From Bryobacteraceae bacterium (GTDB taxonomy: Bacteria; Acidobacteriota; Terriglobia; Bryobacterales; Bryobacteraceae), in contig JABAQT010000043.1 in assembly GCA_019187195.1 (NCBI GenBank), positions 43,901 to 107,900 on the forward strand: 64,000 nucleotides of DNA, read 5' to 3'. A program made the translations under genes and the position numbers. The stretch's first letter is position 1; each line of letters starts with the position of its first letter. Shown in pieces: positions 1-8,654 of this stretch. The notes beneath the pieces were generated by a model. It did no database searches. It was not told the DNA's origin and was given only the letters and a program-made list of their open reading frames with translations.

Positions 1-693
1 GCGCACTACCGAGGCTTCGAGTTCAGTTCCCTCGGACAGCGCCACGCGGCCATCGACGAGCAGCGGTTGGAGCAGACGGGCGTGGATGGTGTCGCCGTTG
101 GAATTTCCCGAAGCGCTCAAGGGCGAGAGCAGCATGACATGAAGCGAAGCCCCAGCGGGGACCGCCTCGCCTTGATAGGCGGGAAGCGGAGCGGACCCGG
201 GCGCCTCGAGGGGGGCCTTCAACCGTACGATGACGCTGGCATGTTTCGGCGGGCGGGGCGCGTGACCCTTCTTCGGGCGGACGGGCGAATCCGGAAACAG
301 GTCCACAAGGTCCACATCGAGCGGCAGGGCGGCTCCGGAAGGAAGGAGCAGTTCGGCGGATCGGACGGAGGCGTCATGGGGATGATGAAATTGCGGAGTG
401 CGTCCGGCCATCATGAGCACTGCGCGGCGTAGTGCGCCGGGGCCTTTGTGCCGCACGGGATCGCCGATGGTGAATTTCAGTTTGCTGCCGGAGGGAATGG
501 CGAGGCGATCGCGGGAGTAGACGGGCGAGGCGAATTCGGCGACCACGGCAACGCCCGGCTTCACCTGGGGGTGGACGCCCTCCGCGGTCACCGCGCGCAG
601 GATGGCCCCGGAAGGAAGGAGAATGCCGGCCGCGGACACCGGTTGAGCGCCGGCGAGGAGGAAGCCGATGAGAGGGTGTAAGAAGGTCCGCAC
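1..693 (-). CDS. Exported hypothetical protein, C-terminally cut by the window edge
   Basis: A GTG start at 693 opens a reading frame that stays open for 231 codons to the window edge, so the C-terminus is missing. The product starts with a probable signal peptide (about residues 1-22, hydrophobic core then SAA). It continues with repeated beta-strand-like segments rich in LPSG, such as ILLPSGAILRAV and LAIPSGSKLKF, and ends with a segment like VALSEGTELEASVV. A Pro/Lys-rich stretch (PVRPKKGHAPRPPKHA) lies in the middle. I do not recognise a named family; exported acidobacterial proteins of this style are usually annotated as hypothetical. A GATACT hexamer ends 8 nt before the GTG and no Shine-Dalgarno sequence is visible. 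Confidence 0.7.
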   Translation of the reverse strand, partial: MRTFLHPLIGFLLAGAQPVSAAGILLPSGAILRAVTAEGVHPQVKPGVAVVAEFASPVYSRDRLAIPSGSKLKFTIGDPVRHKGPGALRRAVLMMAGRTPQFHHPHDASVRSAELLLPSGAALPLDVDLVDLFPDSPVRPKKGHAPRPPKHASVIVRLKAPLEAPGSAPLPAYQGEAVPAGASLHVMLLSPLSASGNSNGDTIHARLLQPLLVDGRVALSEGTELEASVVR

Positions 694-716
694 ATGGGAA
701 GAGTATCAAAGCAAAG

Positions 717-1361
717 TCACGCGGTGTCCCCGGGTTTGCGCCACAGTTGCGAAACCATGAGCCCCCACCGGGCCTGTTGCTGTTCCTCGATCACGAGTCC
801 GGCGGCGGAGAGCAGCGTCGAGTAAGGGGGCAGTTTGTCCGCTGTAAGTCCGGTGGCGAGGCGGAAGAAGGCGTACATCACGAACAGCCAAAGCCGGGCG
901 TGGAGGCGAGCGAGGCGGCCGGAGGGCTCCTGGAACTCACTCACAATCCACTCGCCTCCCGGGCGGAGCGCGGCGCTGAGGCGGGCGATCATCCGCGCGG
1001 CGTCGTCAGTGGAGAAGCAATCGAGAAAAAAATGGGTGACGATCAGGTCATAGCCATCGCCGGGCAGCGGCGCGAGCAGGGCGTTCCGGCGGTGGAAGCG
1101 AACGCGTCCGGCTGCGGGAGGCGGAACGCGTCCGCGGGCGAGGGCGAGCATGGAGCCGCTTGCGTCGACCACATCCACCCACGCGGCGTCATTGAGAGCA
1201 AGAAGACGCGCCAGAAACCGGCCGTCTCCCTCGCCGAGGATCAGCACCCGGCGCGAGAGGGCGGCGCGGGAGAGGAAGGCGAAGCGGCGGCGCTCGAGAG
1301 CTTTACCGAAAGCCACGTATTCGATCCAGCGGTAGAATGCAGCGATCCGGTCGGCATTCAT
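717..1361 (-). CDS. Class I SAM-dependent methyltransferase
   Basis: The 214-residue protein has a Rossmann methyltransferase core. Motif I reads VLILGEGDGRFL (about residues 39-50), the acidic end of strand 2 is in VDVVDASGSM, and motif IV is in YDLIVTHFFLDCF. It probably transfers a methyl group from S-adenosylmethionine to a small or lipid-like acceptor; the acceptor cannot be read from the sequence. Its ATG overlaps the stop of the upstream UbiA-like membrane protein by four bases, so the two are co-translated and may act in one pathway, for example modification of a quinone or isoprenoid. That pathway link is an inference. Confidence 0.85.
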   Translation of the reverse strand: MNADRIAAFYRWIEYVAFGKALERRRFAFLSRAALSRRVLILGEGDGRFLARLLALNDAAWVDVVDASGSMLALARGRVPPPAAGRVRFHRRNALLAPLPGDGYDLIVTHFFLDCFSTDDAARMIARLSAALRPGGEWIVSEFQEPSGRLARLHARLWLFVMYAFFRLATGLTADKLPPYSTLLSAAGLVIEEQQQARWGLMVSQLWRKPGDTA

Positions 1362-2182
1362 AGCAGAAACAGGAGCGGGCTGAGCAACACGCCGTCAACA
1401 AGCGCCCGGCGCGCCTCGAGGCTCATCCTGCCGCCACGGGCAAACAGAAGGGCGGTAGCCACGGCGCTCAGAGCCACTGCGCGGTAGAAGGGAGCTTCGC
1501 CGGGCAGCAGGCAGGCCAGGGCAAGCAGCGGCGCCCAGACGGGAAGAAAACGGCTGGAGGCCACCGTGAACGGATGCGGCCGCGGCGGCTCCCCGCCGCG
1601 CAGTTCCCGCCACTCCCAGGTTTCGATAGCCACCAGGTTGGCGAAGCAGAGCAGCAAGAAAACGGCTGCCGGACGCAGGAGTTGTTCAAACGGATGAGCG
1701 GCGATGGTCCACGGCACGAGAAACGTGCCCAGGGTGAAGAGCAGGGCGGCGGCGAGTTCCTTGGGCAGCAGCAGACTGCGGCGCGTATGCACCAGGACGA
1801 AGTACACGCTGATTCCGGCCAGCGCGATGAGTCCGTTATGAAAGACCGCCGGGCGCAGCCAGAAGATGATGAGCAGGAGGTTCAGCAGCGAAACCGCCGC
1901 CAGCAGCCATTGGGCCTGTTTGTGGTAGCGCCGGTAGAAGCGATGGCGGGCCGGTTCGAGGGCGCGGGCCGGACGGCGCACGTCGAGAAGACGGTCCGCC
2001 AGGTAGACCCACCACACGCTGAGAAACAGCACCACGCGGCCGGATTCCCGCATGGAAAGCAGGTAGCAATGGGCCAGAAAACTCTGCCACACCACCGCAA
2101 CCACCGGAGCGTCCAGGCTGAGGAGATTGGGATATAGCCAAACCGGAAATCCGGTTCGATCGCGTTGCTGGGCCATCGCCAT
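1358..2182 (-). CDS. UbiA-like polytopic membrane protein
   Basis: The 274-residue protein is very hydrophobic, with about seven to eight predicted transmembrane segments. A DRLLD motif (Asp63 and Asp67, a DxxxD) follows the second helix and resembles the Asp-rich prenyl-diphosphate site of UbiA prenyltransferases. A second acidic motif typical of the family is not obvious, so function as a prenyltransferase is uncertain. The downstream methyltransferase overlaps it by 4 bp (ATGA). Two in-frame ATGs exist (codons 1 and 3); an AAGGG precedes them and sits better for the second. An alternative is an uncharacterised acidobacterial membrane protein unrelated in function. Confidence 0.6.
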   Translation of the reverse strand: MAMAQQRDRTGFPVWLYPNLLSLDAPVVAVVWQSFLAHCYLLSMRESGRVVLFLSVWWVYLADRLLDVRRPARALEPARHRFYRRYHKQAQWLLAAVSLLNLLLIIFWLRPAVFHNGLIALAGISVYFVLVHTRRSLLLPKELAAALLFTLGTFLVPWTIAAHPFEQLLRPAAVFLLLCFANLVAIETWEWRELRGGEPPRPHPFTVASSRFLPVWAPLLALACLLPGEAPFYRAVALSAVATALLFARGGRMSLEARRALVDGVLLSPLLFLL

Positions 2183-2278
2183 CCGCCCTTGATGTTAGCG
2201 AGGCTTGGGTTGATGTGTCGAGTTGACCGGCGGCATTGATGAGCGGACCCTGTTTCGGTACTCTGAACGTATCCTGGG

Positions 2279-3949
2279 ATGCACGAACTACTGATCACGC
2301 ACGGCGACGGCTCCACCCGCGTTGTCCAACTCGAGGAGCGGCCGGTGACGGTGGGCCGCTGTCCTTCGTGCGAGTTGTCCTATCCCCAGGACCCGGAGTT
2401 GTCGCGCAGGCACATGCAGTTTGCTCGAGACGGATCGCATTGGACCGTAAACGACCTGGGCAGCACGAACGGGACGCGAGTGAACGGGATACCGCTCCAC
2501 AAGGCGCACACGCTGCGCCCCGGCGACTGTGTCGCGGCAAGCCAGTTGACTTTGCAGTTTCGGCAGCGGCGGATGGCTGCGCAAACGGTGATGTTCGAGG
2601 CGAGCCGGGTGGATGTGAAGGCTCCGGGAACCGTCGCGATCCAACTGAAGGACGTGCTCGAGTCGAGCGGACAGCCGGCCACGTCTCCGGAGATCGCCAG
2701 GCAGTGGGTGAGTCCGTTGCAAGCGCTGATCCGCGTGGGGCGGGAGTTGGCGGTGCGGCGCCCCCTCGATCAGATGTTCCCGGTGATTCTCGACCTGGCG
2801 CTCGAGGCGGTGAGCGCCGAGCGCGGCGTGCTGCTGGTGTTCGAAGGGGACCGCCTGGTGGACAAAGCGTCTCGGGGCGGCCAATTCCGCATCAGCACGG
2901 CGGTGCGGGACCAGGTGATTAACGAAAGACAATCGCTGCTGATTCAAAGCGTGGCCGAAACCCCCGGACTCAAGGAACGCAAGAGTATTGTGATTCAGGG
3001 CGTGCGGTCATTGATGGCGGCTCCGTTGCAGACTGACGAACGCGTTATCGGCCTGCTGTATGTCGACGCGCTGAACTACCTGAGACGCTTCAAGAACGAT
3101 GATCTGAGCCTTCTCACGGTGATGGCGAACGTGGCGGCCATCCGTATCGAGCGGGAGAGGCTGGCGCTGGTCGAGGAGGCCGAGCGCCATCACATGGCGG
3201 AACTCGGCCAGGCGGCGGAGATCCAGCGGCGGCACTTACCCTCGGCGGCGCCGAAGTGGGATGGTCTCGAACTGGTGGGCCTCCACAATCCCTGCCGCAC
3301 GGTGGGAGGCGACTATCATGACTATCTGAAGCTCTCCGGCGGCGCATACGGTATCGTGGTGGCCGATGTGGCCGGAAAGGGCATGCCCGCCGCTTTGATG
3401 ATGATGAGCCTTCAAGCGCGGGTGCAGGCGTTGTTTGAAACGTGCGGCACGATCGCGGATTTCATGCGCATGCTCAACCGGAGCATGAATCCTACCTGCG
3501 CTCCGAACCGGTTCGTGACAGTGTTCGCTTCCGTTTTTGACCCGTCAACAGGCTCCTTTCGTTACGTGAATGCGGGACATACGCCGGGGATCCTGGTGCG
3601 CGCGCATGGAGCCGTGGAACAACTGCAAACCGGAGGAATGTTCGCCGGCCTGCTGCCGGACCTCAGCTATGAAGAAGGGTCGGTGATCCTGGAAGACGGG
3701 GATATGGTGGTGCTCTACAGCGATGGCATATCCGAACAGGAAAACGAAGCGGGCGAGGAGTTCGGAGTGGAGCGCCTCGCCGAGTGTGTGCGCTCGCGGC
3801 GGACGCTCCCCCTTGATCACATTCTTTCCACGCTTCGAGACTCCCTCGAGTCATGGACGGGAACAGGACCCGTAACAGATGACCAGACCCTGGTGATCCT
3901 GCGGCGAAGGACGCCCAGCATCACCAAACTTACTTCACGAAAAGAGTAA
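2279..3949 (+). CDS. FHA-GAF-PP2C (SpoIIE-type) signalling phosphatase
   Basis: The 556-residue protein has three modules. Residues 1-100 form an FHA phosphothreonine-binding domain with all signature residues (GR at 26-27, SRRH at 42-45, N58, GSTNG at 61-65). Residues about 150-300 form a GAF sensor domain. Residues about 325-545 form a PPM/SpoIIE Ser/Thr phosphatase domain with metal-ligand motifs GGDYHDY and VADVAGKG. Such proteins link Ser/Thr kinase signalling to dephosphorylation of anti-anti-sigma factors; that role is known for the family and is inferred here. No sigma-regulator partner lies next to it. It is monocistronic and convergent with the small heat-shock gene. No strong Shine-Dalgarno sequence precedes the ATG. 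Confidence 0.9.
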   Translation: MHELLITHGDGSTRVVQLEERPVTVGRCPSCELSYPQDPELSRRHMQFARDGSHWTVNDLGSTNGTRVNGIPLHKAHTLRPGDCVAASQLTLQFRQRRMAAQTVMFEASRVDVKAPGTVAIQLKDVLESSGQPATSPEIARQWVSPLQALIRVGRELAVRRPLDQMFPVILDLALEAVSAERGVLLVFEGDRLVDKASRGGQFRISTAVRDQVINERQSLLIQSVAETPGLKERKSIVIQGVRSLMAAPLQTDERVIGLLYVDALNYLRRFKNDDLSLLTVMANVAAIRIERERLALVEEAERHHMAELGQAAEIQRRHLPSAAPKWDGLELVGLHNPCRTVGGDYHDYLKLSGGAYGIVVADVAGKGMPAALMMMSLQARVQALFETCGTIADFMRMLNRSMNPTCAPNRFVTVFASVFDPSTGSFRYVNAGHTPGILVRAHGAVEQLQTGGMFAGLLPDLSYEEGSVILEDGDMVVLYSDGISEQENEAGEEFGVERLAECVRSRRTLPLDHILSTLRDSLESWTGTGPVTDDQTLVILRRRTPSITKLTSRKE

Positions 3950-3951
3950 GT
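3928..3951. terminator. Candidate hairpin at convergent gene ends
   Basis: A perfect 7-bp inverted repeat (ACTTACT / AGTAAGT) with a 10-nt loop overlaps the stop codon of the FHA phosphatase gene and lies just downstream of the oppositely oriented Hsp20 gene. No U-tract follows, so a terminator role is only suggested by position. Confidence 0.3.
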
Positions 3952-3962
3952 AGGGACGCTGG

Positions 3963-4481
3963 TCAGGACCGGCCCTTGCCGCTTTCCACCATCGTTTCCT
4001 TCGCCGGCAAAGCTTTCCGCTCGTCCGTCTGGATCTGGATCTGACGGGGTTTGCTCGATTCGAGGATCGGCATCCGGATATCGAGGATGCCATTGTGCAG
4101 CTTACACTGCACGTGATCGACATCAAGACCAGTGGGAAGGGTCACCGCCGTGTAGAATTTGCCGTACGCCATCTGAGTGAATGCGTTCTTTTCGAAACCT
4201 TCCGGAGCTTTGCGCTCGCCTTCGATCACGAGCTGGTTGTTCTGTACGCTCACCTTCACGTCTTTTTCGGTCACGCTGGGCAGAATCGCTCGCAGATGGA
4301 GGTAATTGTCGGTCCACGCCGATTCGAGGACAGGACTGAAGGTCCAGGTTCGCTCGGCGGCCGGCGCAATGGCCCCTGGCTGGGTCTGATAGCCGTAGAA
4401 GTTCTCGAACATCTGATCCACGGAACGCCGGAAATGATCCAACGTCTGCCGGACATCATTAGCAAACAGTGTATTCAACAT
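3963..4481 (-). CDS. Small heat-shock protein, Hsp20/alpha-crystallin family
   Basis: The 172-residue protein has an alpha-crystallin domain at about residues 48-150. It includes the strand pattern LVIEGERK and the C-terminal family motif GILDIRMPI (G-x-L-x-I). A 45-residue N-terminal arm and a short charged tail flank it, as is normal for bacterial sHSPs. The expected role is ATP-independent holding of unfolding cytoplasmic proteins during stress. A Shine-Dalgarno GAGGAG lies upstream of the ATG. I see no CIRCE element in the 260 bp between it and the divergent gene at 4743, so its heat control is unknown. Confidence 0.92.
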   Translation of the reverse strand: MLNTLFANDVRQTLDHFRRSVDQMFENFYGYQTQPGAIAPAAERTWTFSPVLESAWTDNYLHLRAILPSVTEKDVKVSVQNNQLVIEGERKAPEGFEKNAFTQMAYGKFYTAVTLPTGLDVDHVQCKLHNGILDIRMPILESSKPRQIQIQTDERKALPAKETMVESGKGRS

Positions 4482-4691
4482 AGACTCCTCAATTCCGAAG
4501 GTTGCGGGAGAGGAGAGAAGGGAAGTCCCGGCGATCGGCCGGCTCGCGGGAAGAATTCTCAGAGTTTTCCAGAGCCGGCGTGCCGCAAATGGTTGCCGGG
4601 AGTGTCCTGCTCCCGAACCCTCTCAGAGAATATTTCCAGTTACGAGTATGCGCCGGAAGAGTAAGAAAGTCAAGTAAATGAACAAATCTGA

Positions 4692-4721
4692 TTGCATAAA
4701 ACCACTTATTTCGCCTATTCT
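4692..4721 (+). promoter_or_regulatory. Candidate promoter for the 4743 gene and the CDF transporter
   Basis: TTGCAT (4692-4697) and TATTCT (4716-4721) are spaced 18 bp within a locally AT-rich patch (about 4665-4740) that stands out from the GC-rich surroundings. A GAGGA Shine-Dalgarno sequence lies 8 nt before the ATG at 4743. Confidence 0.4.
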
Positions 4722-4742
4722 TTTAGTTAGAGGACCACTTTT

Positions 4743-5006
4743 ATGGTTTGTCATCCTCCTCACCCGGATTCGATCGCCGGGCTTCGCCATCTTCGCGAGG
4801 AGGTCGCCCGGCGTGGGGACGAGTGCCTCTCTCTCCTGTTGGCGGGTCTCGATGTCTACACCTCATTGGGGCGGGAATGGGAACTGCTCGAGATTATGCG
4901 CAAGTTCGCTCATGACGCGGAAGACATGGTGCGCAACACGCCGAGCGCGGACGAGTTGAAGAGGCTCTACGAAGGCAACGGCGATACCAGTTCTTCGGCC
5001 GGCTAG
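4743..5006 (+). CDS. Small hypothetical protein upstream of the CDF transporter
   Basis: An 87-residue, mainly alpha-helical, charged protein with motifs such as LRHLREEVARRGDECLSLLL and DELKRLYEGN. It has no signal peptide or membrane segment. It is supported by a good Shine-Dalgarno (GAGGA, 8 nt spacing), a candidate promoter, and its position 30 bp before the cation-efflux gene, with which it is probably co-transcribed. It might be a small accessory or regulatory protein, but nothing in it identifies a family. An overlapping frame starting at 4678 looks like a shadow. Confidence 0.6.
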   Translation: MVCHPPHPDSIAGLRHLREEVARRGDECLSLLLAGLDVYTSLGREWELLEIMRKFAHDAEDMVRNTPSADELKRLYEGNGDTSSSAG

Positions 5007-5036
5007 AGGCCGGCGGGCCGCCTACGGGAGGAATTC

Positions 5037-5927
5037 ATGGACAGTGCCGCGCCTGAATCCGGAGGGCGGCAGCACCGCGGCCGGCTAGGGCTGGTGTTCG
5101 CGCTCACGACGTTATTGATGGGTCTCGAGGCCGCGGGCGGGTTATGGACAAACAGCCTAGCGCTGCTTGCCGACGCGGGGCACATGCTGACGGACGCGGG
5201 TTCGCTCGGTCTCTCACTGCTGGCCATCCACTTTGCGGGGCGCAATCCCACGCCGGGTAAGTCATACGGCTATTACCGCGCGGAAATCCTCGCCGCTCTT
5301 GTCAACGCGGCGATGTTACTCGTGATTTCCATCGGGATACTCTATGAAGCCTGGAAGCGTTTCCAAAGCCCGCCCGAAGTGATGGGGATGCCGGTGTTGA
5401 TTATCGCCGCGGCTGGATTAGTGGTGAACCTTACGGGGACATTTCTTCTGCGGCAGGGCTCCGGAGAGAGCCTGAATGTTCAGGGGGCATACCTGGAAGT
5501 GCTCAGCGACACCCTCGGCTCGGCGGGGGTGATTGTGGCGGGTTTTCTTATCTGGCTCAAGGGCTGGTATGTGGCCGATCCGCTGGTGAGCGCGGCGATC
5601 AGCCTGTTGATCCTGCCGCGAACCTGGACTCTGCTGGGGGAGGCCATGCACATCCTCATGGAGGGCGCGCCGGCTCATGTCGACCAGGCGGCGCTGACGG
5701 CGGCGGCGAATGAAGTTTCCGGGGTTCTGGACCTGCACGACCTGCACGTATGGACCATCACATCGGGATTCACGGCATTGAGCGCGCACGTTACAGTGAC
5801 GCCGGAGGCGGACTTCAGCCGTGTGTTGAACCAGTTACAGGCCCTGCTGCGGGACCGCTTCAACATCACGCACTCCACGCTGCAACTCGAGGCCGGCAAA
5901 CCCGGCGATTGCCGGCCTCCGATTTGA
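5037..5927 (+). CDS. Cation diffusion facilitator (CzcD/ZitB-like efflux transporter)
   Basis: The 296-residue protein has six transmembrane helices followed by the cytoplasmic ferredoxin-like CDF domain (about residues 210-285). It should export Zn2+ or a similar divalent cation by proton antiport. The first membrane metal-site half is canonical (LADAGHMLTDAGS, His49 and Asp53). The second half, normally HxxxD, reads EVLSD (Glu154 and Asp158), which could change metal preference. A strong Shine-Dalgarno (GGGAGGA) precedes the ATG. A GC-rich hairpin covers the last codons. It follows the 87-residue protein by 30 bp, probably in one transcript. Confidence 0.92.
   Translation: MDSAAPESGGRQHRGRLGLVFALTTLLMGLEAAGGLWTNSLALLADAGHMLTDAGSLGLSLLAIHFAGRNPTPGKSYGYYRAEILAALVNAAMLLVISIGILYEAWKRFQSPPEVMGMPVLIIAAAGLVVNLTGTFLLRQGSGESLNVQGAYLEVLSDTLGSAGVIVAGFLIWLKGWYVADPLVSAAISLLILPRTWTLLGEAMHILMEGAPAHVDQAALTAAANEVSGVLDLHDLHVWTITSGFTALSAHVTVTPEADFSRVLNQLQALLRDRFNITHSTLQLEAGKPGDCRPPI
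5889..5919. terminator. GC-rich hairpin between convergent CDF and UPF0182 genes
   Basis: A perfect 10-bp inverted repeat (GAGGCCGGCA / TGCCGGCCTC) with an 11-nt loop lies in the last codons of the CDF gene and immediately downstream of the convergent UPF0182 gene. It could terminate transcription in both directions. There is no clear U-tract. Confidence 0.45.
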
Positions 5928-5930
5928 GAG

Positions 5931-8654
5931 CTACTTCGCGGCGGCCTCGAGCGCTTCCAGTTCGCGTCCCGCCTCCACCCACTTTCCCTGCGCAGTCAAC
6001 TCGCGGTAGCGCTGGAGATGGCGGCGTACTTCCTCGAGGCGCTTTCCGGCATCGGGAGATGCCGGCGGCAGAGCGGGTGGCTGCGCCATTCCCGGTTTGG
6101 CCTCGGCCGCGGGGGCAGGCGTGCTGAGGCCGGAGAGTTGCGCAATCGCCTGCTCGTAGGTATCGGCGTAGACCAGGGAGTTGCCAGTGGCGATGGCCAC
6201 TTTCTTCAACTGCGGCATGCGGGCCTGGCTTGCCTGAATGTAAATCGGCTCGATGTAGACGAAGGCGTTATCAATGGGCAGCACGAGCATCTGGCCACGG
6301 AGCACCTGCGAACCCTGCTGATTCCACAGACTCAGGTCCTTCGAAATGTTCTGATCCTGGTTGATGCGCGCTTCAATCTGTAGGGGGCCGAAGATGAGCT
6401 CCTGCTTGGAAAGCTGCAGGAACAGCAGCTCGCCGAGTCTGTCGCCGTCACAGCGCGCGGCCATGAATCCGATGAGGTTGTCCTTGTTGCGCGGCGTGAA
6501 GGGCAGCAGCAGCAGAAACTCGGGGGTGGATTCACCAGGCAGCGTGGCGACGACATAGGTGGGGGCCACCGGCGCCGGACGCCCCTCCTGGGAATTGATG
6601 AAACGGGCGATGTCCCAGGCGTCCTCCTTGTTATAGAACGCCTCGGAGTCGCGCATATGGAAGGTGCGGTAGATTTCGGCCTGCACGCGGAACAGCGTTT
6701 CCGGGTAGCGGGCATGTTCCCGCAGGTCGGCGGGCATTTCGCCCGCCTGGCGCAGGAGCTTCGGGAACAGGCGGGCGTAGGCCTGAATGATAGGGTCCGA
6801 GGGATCGAAGATGTAGAGATCAACGTTGCCGTCGTAAGCGTCGATGGTGGCTTTGACGGAGTTGCGGATGTAGTTGAAGGACCCGAAGGAAGTGCTCACG
6901 GTTCGGGCGTAAGGATGGGCCCGGGAAGTTGTGTAGCCGTCGATCATCCATACAAGCCGTCCGGCCCTGGTGATCACCAGGTAGGGATCGCTGTCCCATT
7001 GCAGAAAGCCGGCCAGTTCGGAGACCCGCTCGCGAATGTTGCGGCGGATCATCATGCGGCTTTCCGGGGTGAGAAACCCGGTGAGCAGAATGTTCCCGTC
7101 GGCATAAGAGACGGCGGCAGCAAGGCGCATCGCCAGGCTCGAGATGGGGAAACCGCCCGTGCCCTCGTAGCGGCTGTGGACGTTTTCGGCGCCCGAGGGG
7201 TAGTTGAACTCCCGCTGTCCGGTGCGCACGAAGACAGGCTCATGCGTCACTTCTCCGTAGTACAGCTCCGGCCGGGTGAGCTTGAGGCTGTTCGTCTTCA
7301 CTTCGAGGGGGGCGTTTTCAATGAACAACTGCGGCAAGCCGTCGGCGGTGATCCTGTTGGCCTCCGCCAGCACGACGCCATAGCCATGGGTGTAGATAAA
7401 ATGCGGATTCATCCACCGCGACCGGGCGTCGCCACTCAACTGGTTGACATCCAGTTCCCGCGGCGTAAGCATCACCTGGCGCAGTTGGCCATCGATGGTG
7501 TACCGGTCGACATCGGTGTCATGGAAGACATAGTAGGGGCGAAGCGCCTGAATCTGGGTGACGGTGTCATGAAACGCCCGCCAGTCCCAGAGGCGGACGT
7601 TATCGAGCAGGGGGCGATGCTTAGCCGGATCGATGTGCGCGTCGAGGCTGGCGTTGAACTCCACTTCCTTTGCGCGGCGGTCGAGGCCGTAGGCCGCGCG
7701 CGTGGCCGCGATATGGCGCTGGATATAAGGCTTTTGCAGCGAGATTTCGTTCGGACGCACATAGATGGATTGCACCGCCATGGGGACAACGGCTTCCAGA
7801 AGCATGGGGACCACAACGGCAATCGCGGCCGTCATCCATTTCCGGCTCCAGGCCATCACGGCGCCGGCCAGGCAACCCGCGATCGTGAGCCAGCGCAAGG
7901 CCAGCCGGAAGCGCTCGTCGACATAATCGATGCCCACCATGAAACTGTGATCTTGCGTAAGCATGCCGTAGCGGTCCAGATACCGGCTGGCGGCGAGAGC
8001 GATAAGGAAGATCAGAACGACGGAGCGCAGGAAGCCGGAGCGAAGGATGGGGAGCAGATCGAGTTCGCCCCACTCGATGCCGCCGCCGGAAACCAGCCTG
8101 GGGCCAGCCCGCCGGGAGGCCCAATACAGGTGAGATCCCAGATGAACCGCCGCGGCGAGGACGGTGAACACCAACACGACCCGGAGCGCCATCGCAAGGA
8201 AGGGAAGCTCGAAGAGGTAGAACGAGAGCGGGTGTTGAAAGACGGGATCTTTCCAGGATGTGGCCTCGGGCGGCAGACGGCGTCCACCGAGGAAGAGTAC
8301 GGCCGTCCAGTTGTCCACGGCGATCGAGGCCGCCGCATAAGCCAGCAGGAGGATGCCGAGCGTGGTCAGCCTGTTGTAAAGCGGATGGCGGCCGAGGCTT
8401 GTTCCCGCGGCTTTCACCCCGCGCGCGTGGGCCATCCAGAGAATGACGAACCCGGCGGCGGCAACCGCCATCACGGGCACGAATCCGTAGAGGAGCGTGC
8501 TGATAAGCGTGTCCACCTGATGCAGTTCTTTCCACCATTCGTACTCCATCACCCAGTCCGCCAGGCGGCGAATGATGCTGAGCCCGAACAGCGCCACGAT
8601 CAGGATGAGGAACATCCACGGAGTCCGGTCGTGCCGCTCTCCGTTCATTTTCAA
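5931..8654 (-). CDS. UPF0182 family membrane protein
   Basis: The 907-residue protein matches the UPF0182 family in size and layout. About seven transmembrane helices fill the first 300 residues, with the family-like segment YEWWKELHQVDT after helix 1. A large probably extracytoplasmic region follows and includes DVNQLSGDARSRWMNPHFIYTHGYG-like sequence, then a low-complexity Ala/Pro linker and a helical C-terminus with LEEVRRHLQRYRELTAQG. Its molecular function is unknown. The start overlaps the pyrC stop by four bases, so it is the last gene of the pyrimidine operon. The C-terminal helical segment is a common add-on in this family. Confidence 0.9.
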   Translation of the reverse strand: MKMNGERHDRTPWMFLILIVALFGLSIIRRLADWVMEYEWWKELHQVDTLISTLLYGFVPVMAVAAAGFVILWMAHARGVKAAGTSLGRHPLYNRLTTLGILLLAYAAASIAVDNWTAVLFLGGRRLPPEATSWKDPVFQHPLSFYLFELPFLAMALRVVLVFTVLAAAVHLGSHLYWASRRAGPRLVSGGGIEWGELDLLPILRSGFLRSVVLIFLIALAASRYLDRYGMLTQDHSFMVGIDYVDERFRLALRWLTIAGCLAGAVMAWSRKWMTAAIAVVVPMLLEAVVPMAVQSIYVRPNEISLQKPYIQRHIAATRAAYGLDRRAKEVEFNASLDAHIDPAKHRPLLDNVRLWDWRAFHDTVTQIQALRPYYVFHDTDVDRYTIDGQLRQVMLTPRELDVNQLSGDARSRWMNPHFIYTHGYGVVLAEANRITADGLPQLFIENAPLEVKTNSLKLTRPELYYGEVTHEPVFVRTGQREFNYPSGAENVHSRYEGTGGFPISSLAMRLAAAVSYADGNILLTGFLTPESRMMIRRNIRERVSELAGFLQWDSDPYLVITRAGRLVWMIDGYTTSRAHPYARTVSTSFGSFNYIRNSVKATIDAYDGNVDLYIFDPSDPIIQAYARLFPKLLRQAGEMPADLREHARYPETLFRVQAEIYRTFHMRDSEAFYNKEDAWDIARFINSQEGRPAPVAPTYVVATLPGESTPEFLLLLPFTPRNKDNLIGFMAARCDGDRLGELLFLQLSKQELIFGPLQIEARINQDQNISKDLSLWNQQGSQVLRGQMLVLPIDNAFVYIEPIYIQASQARMPQLKKVAIATGNSLVYADTYEQAIAQLSGLSTPAPAAEAKPGMAQPPALPPASPDAGKRLEEVRRHLQRYRELTAQGKWVEAGRELEALEAAAK

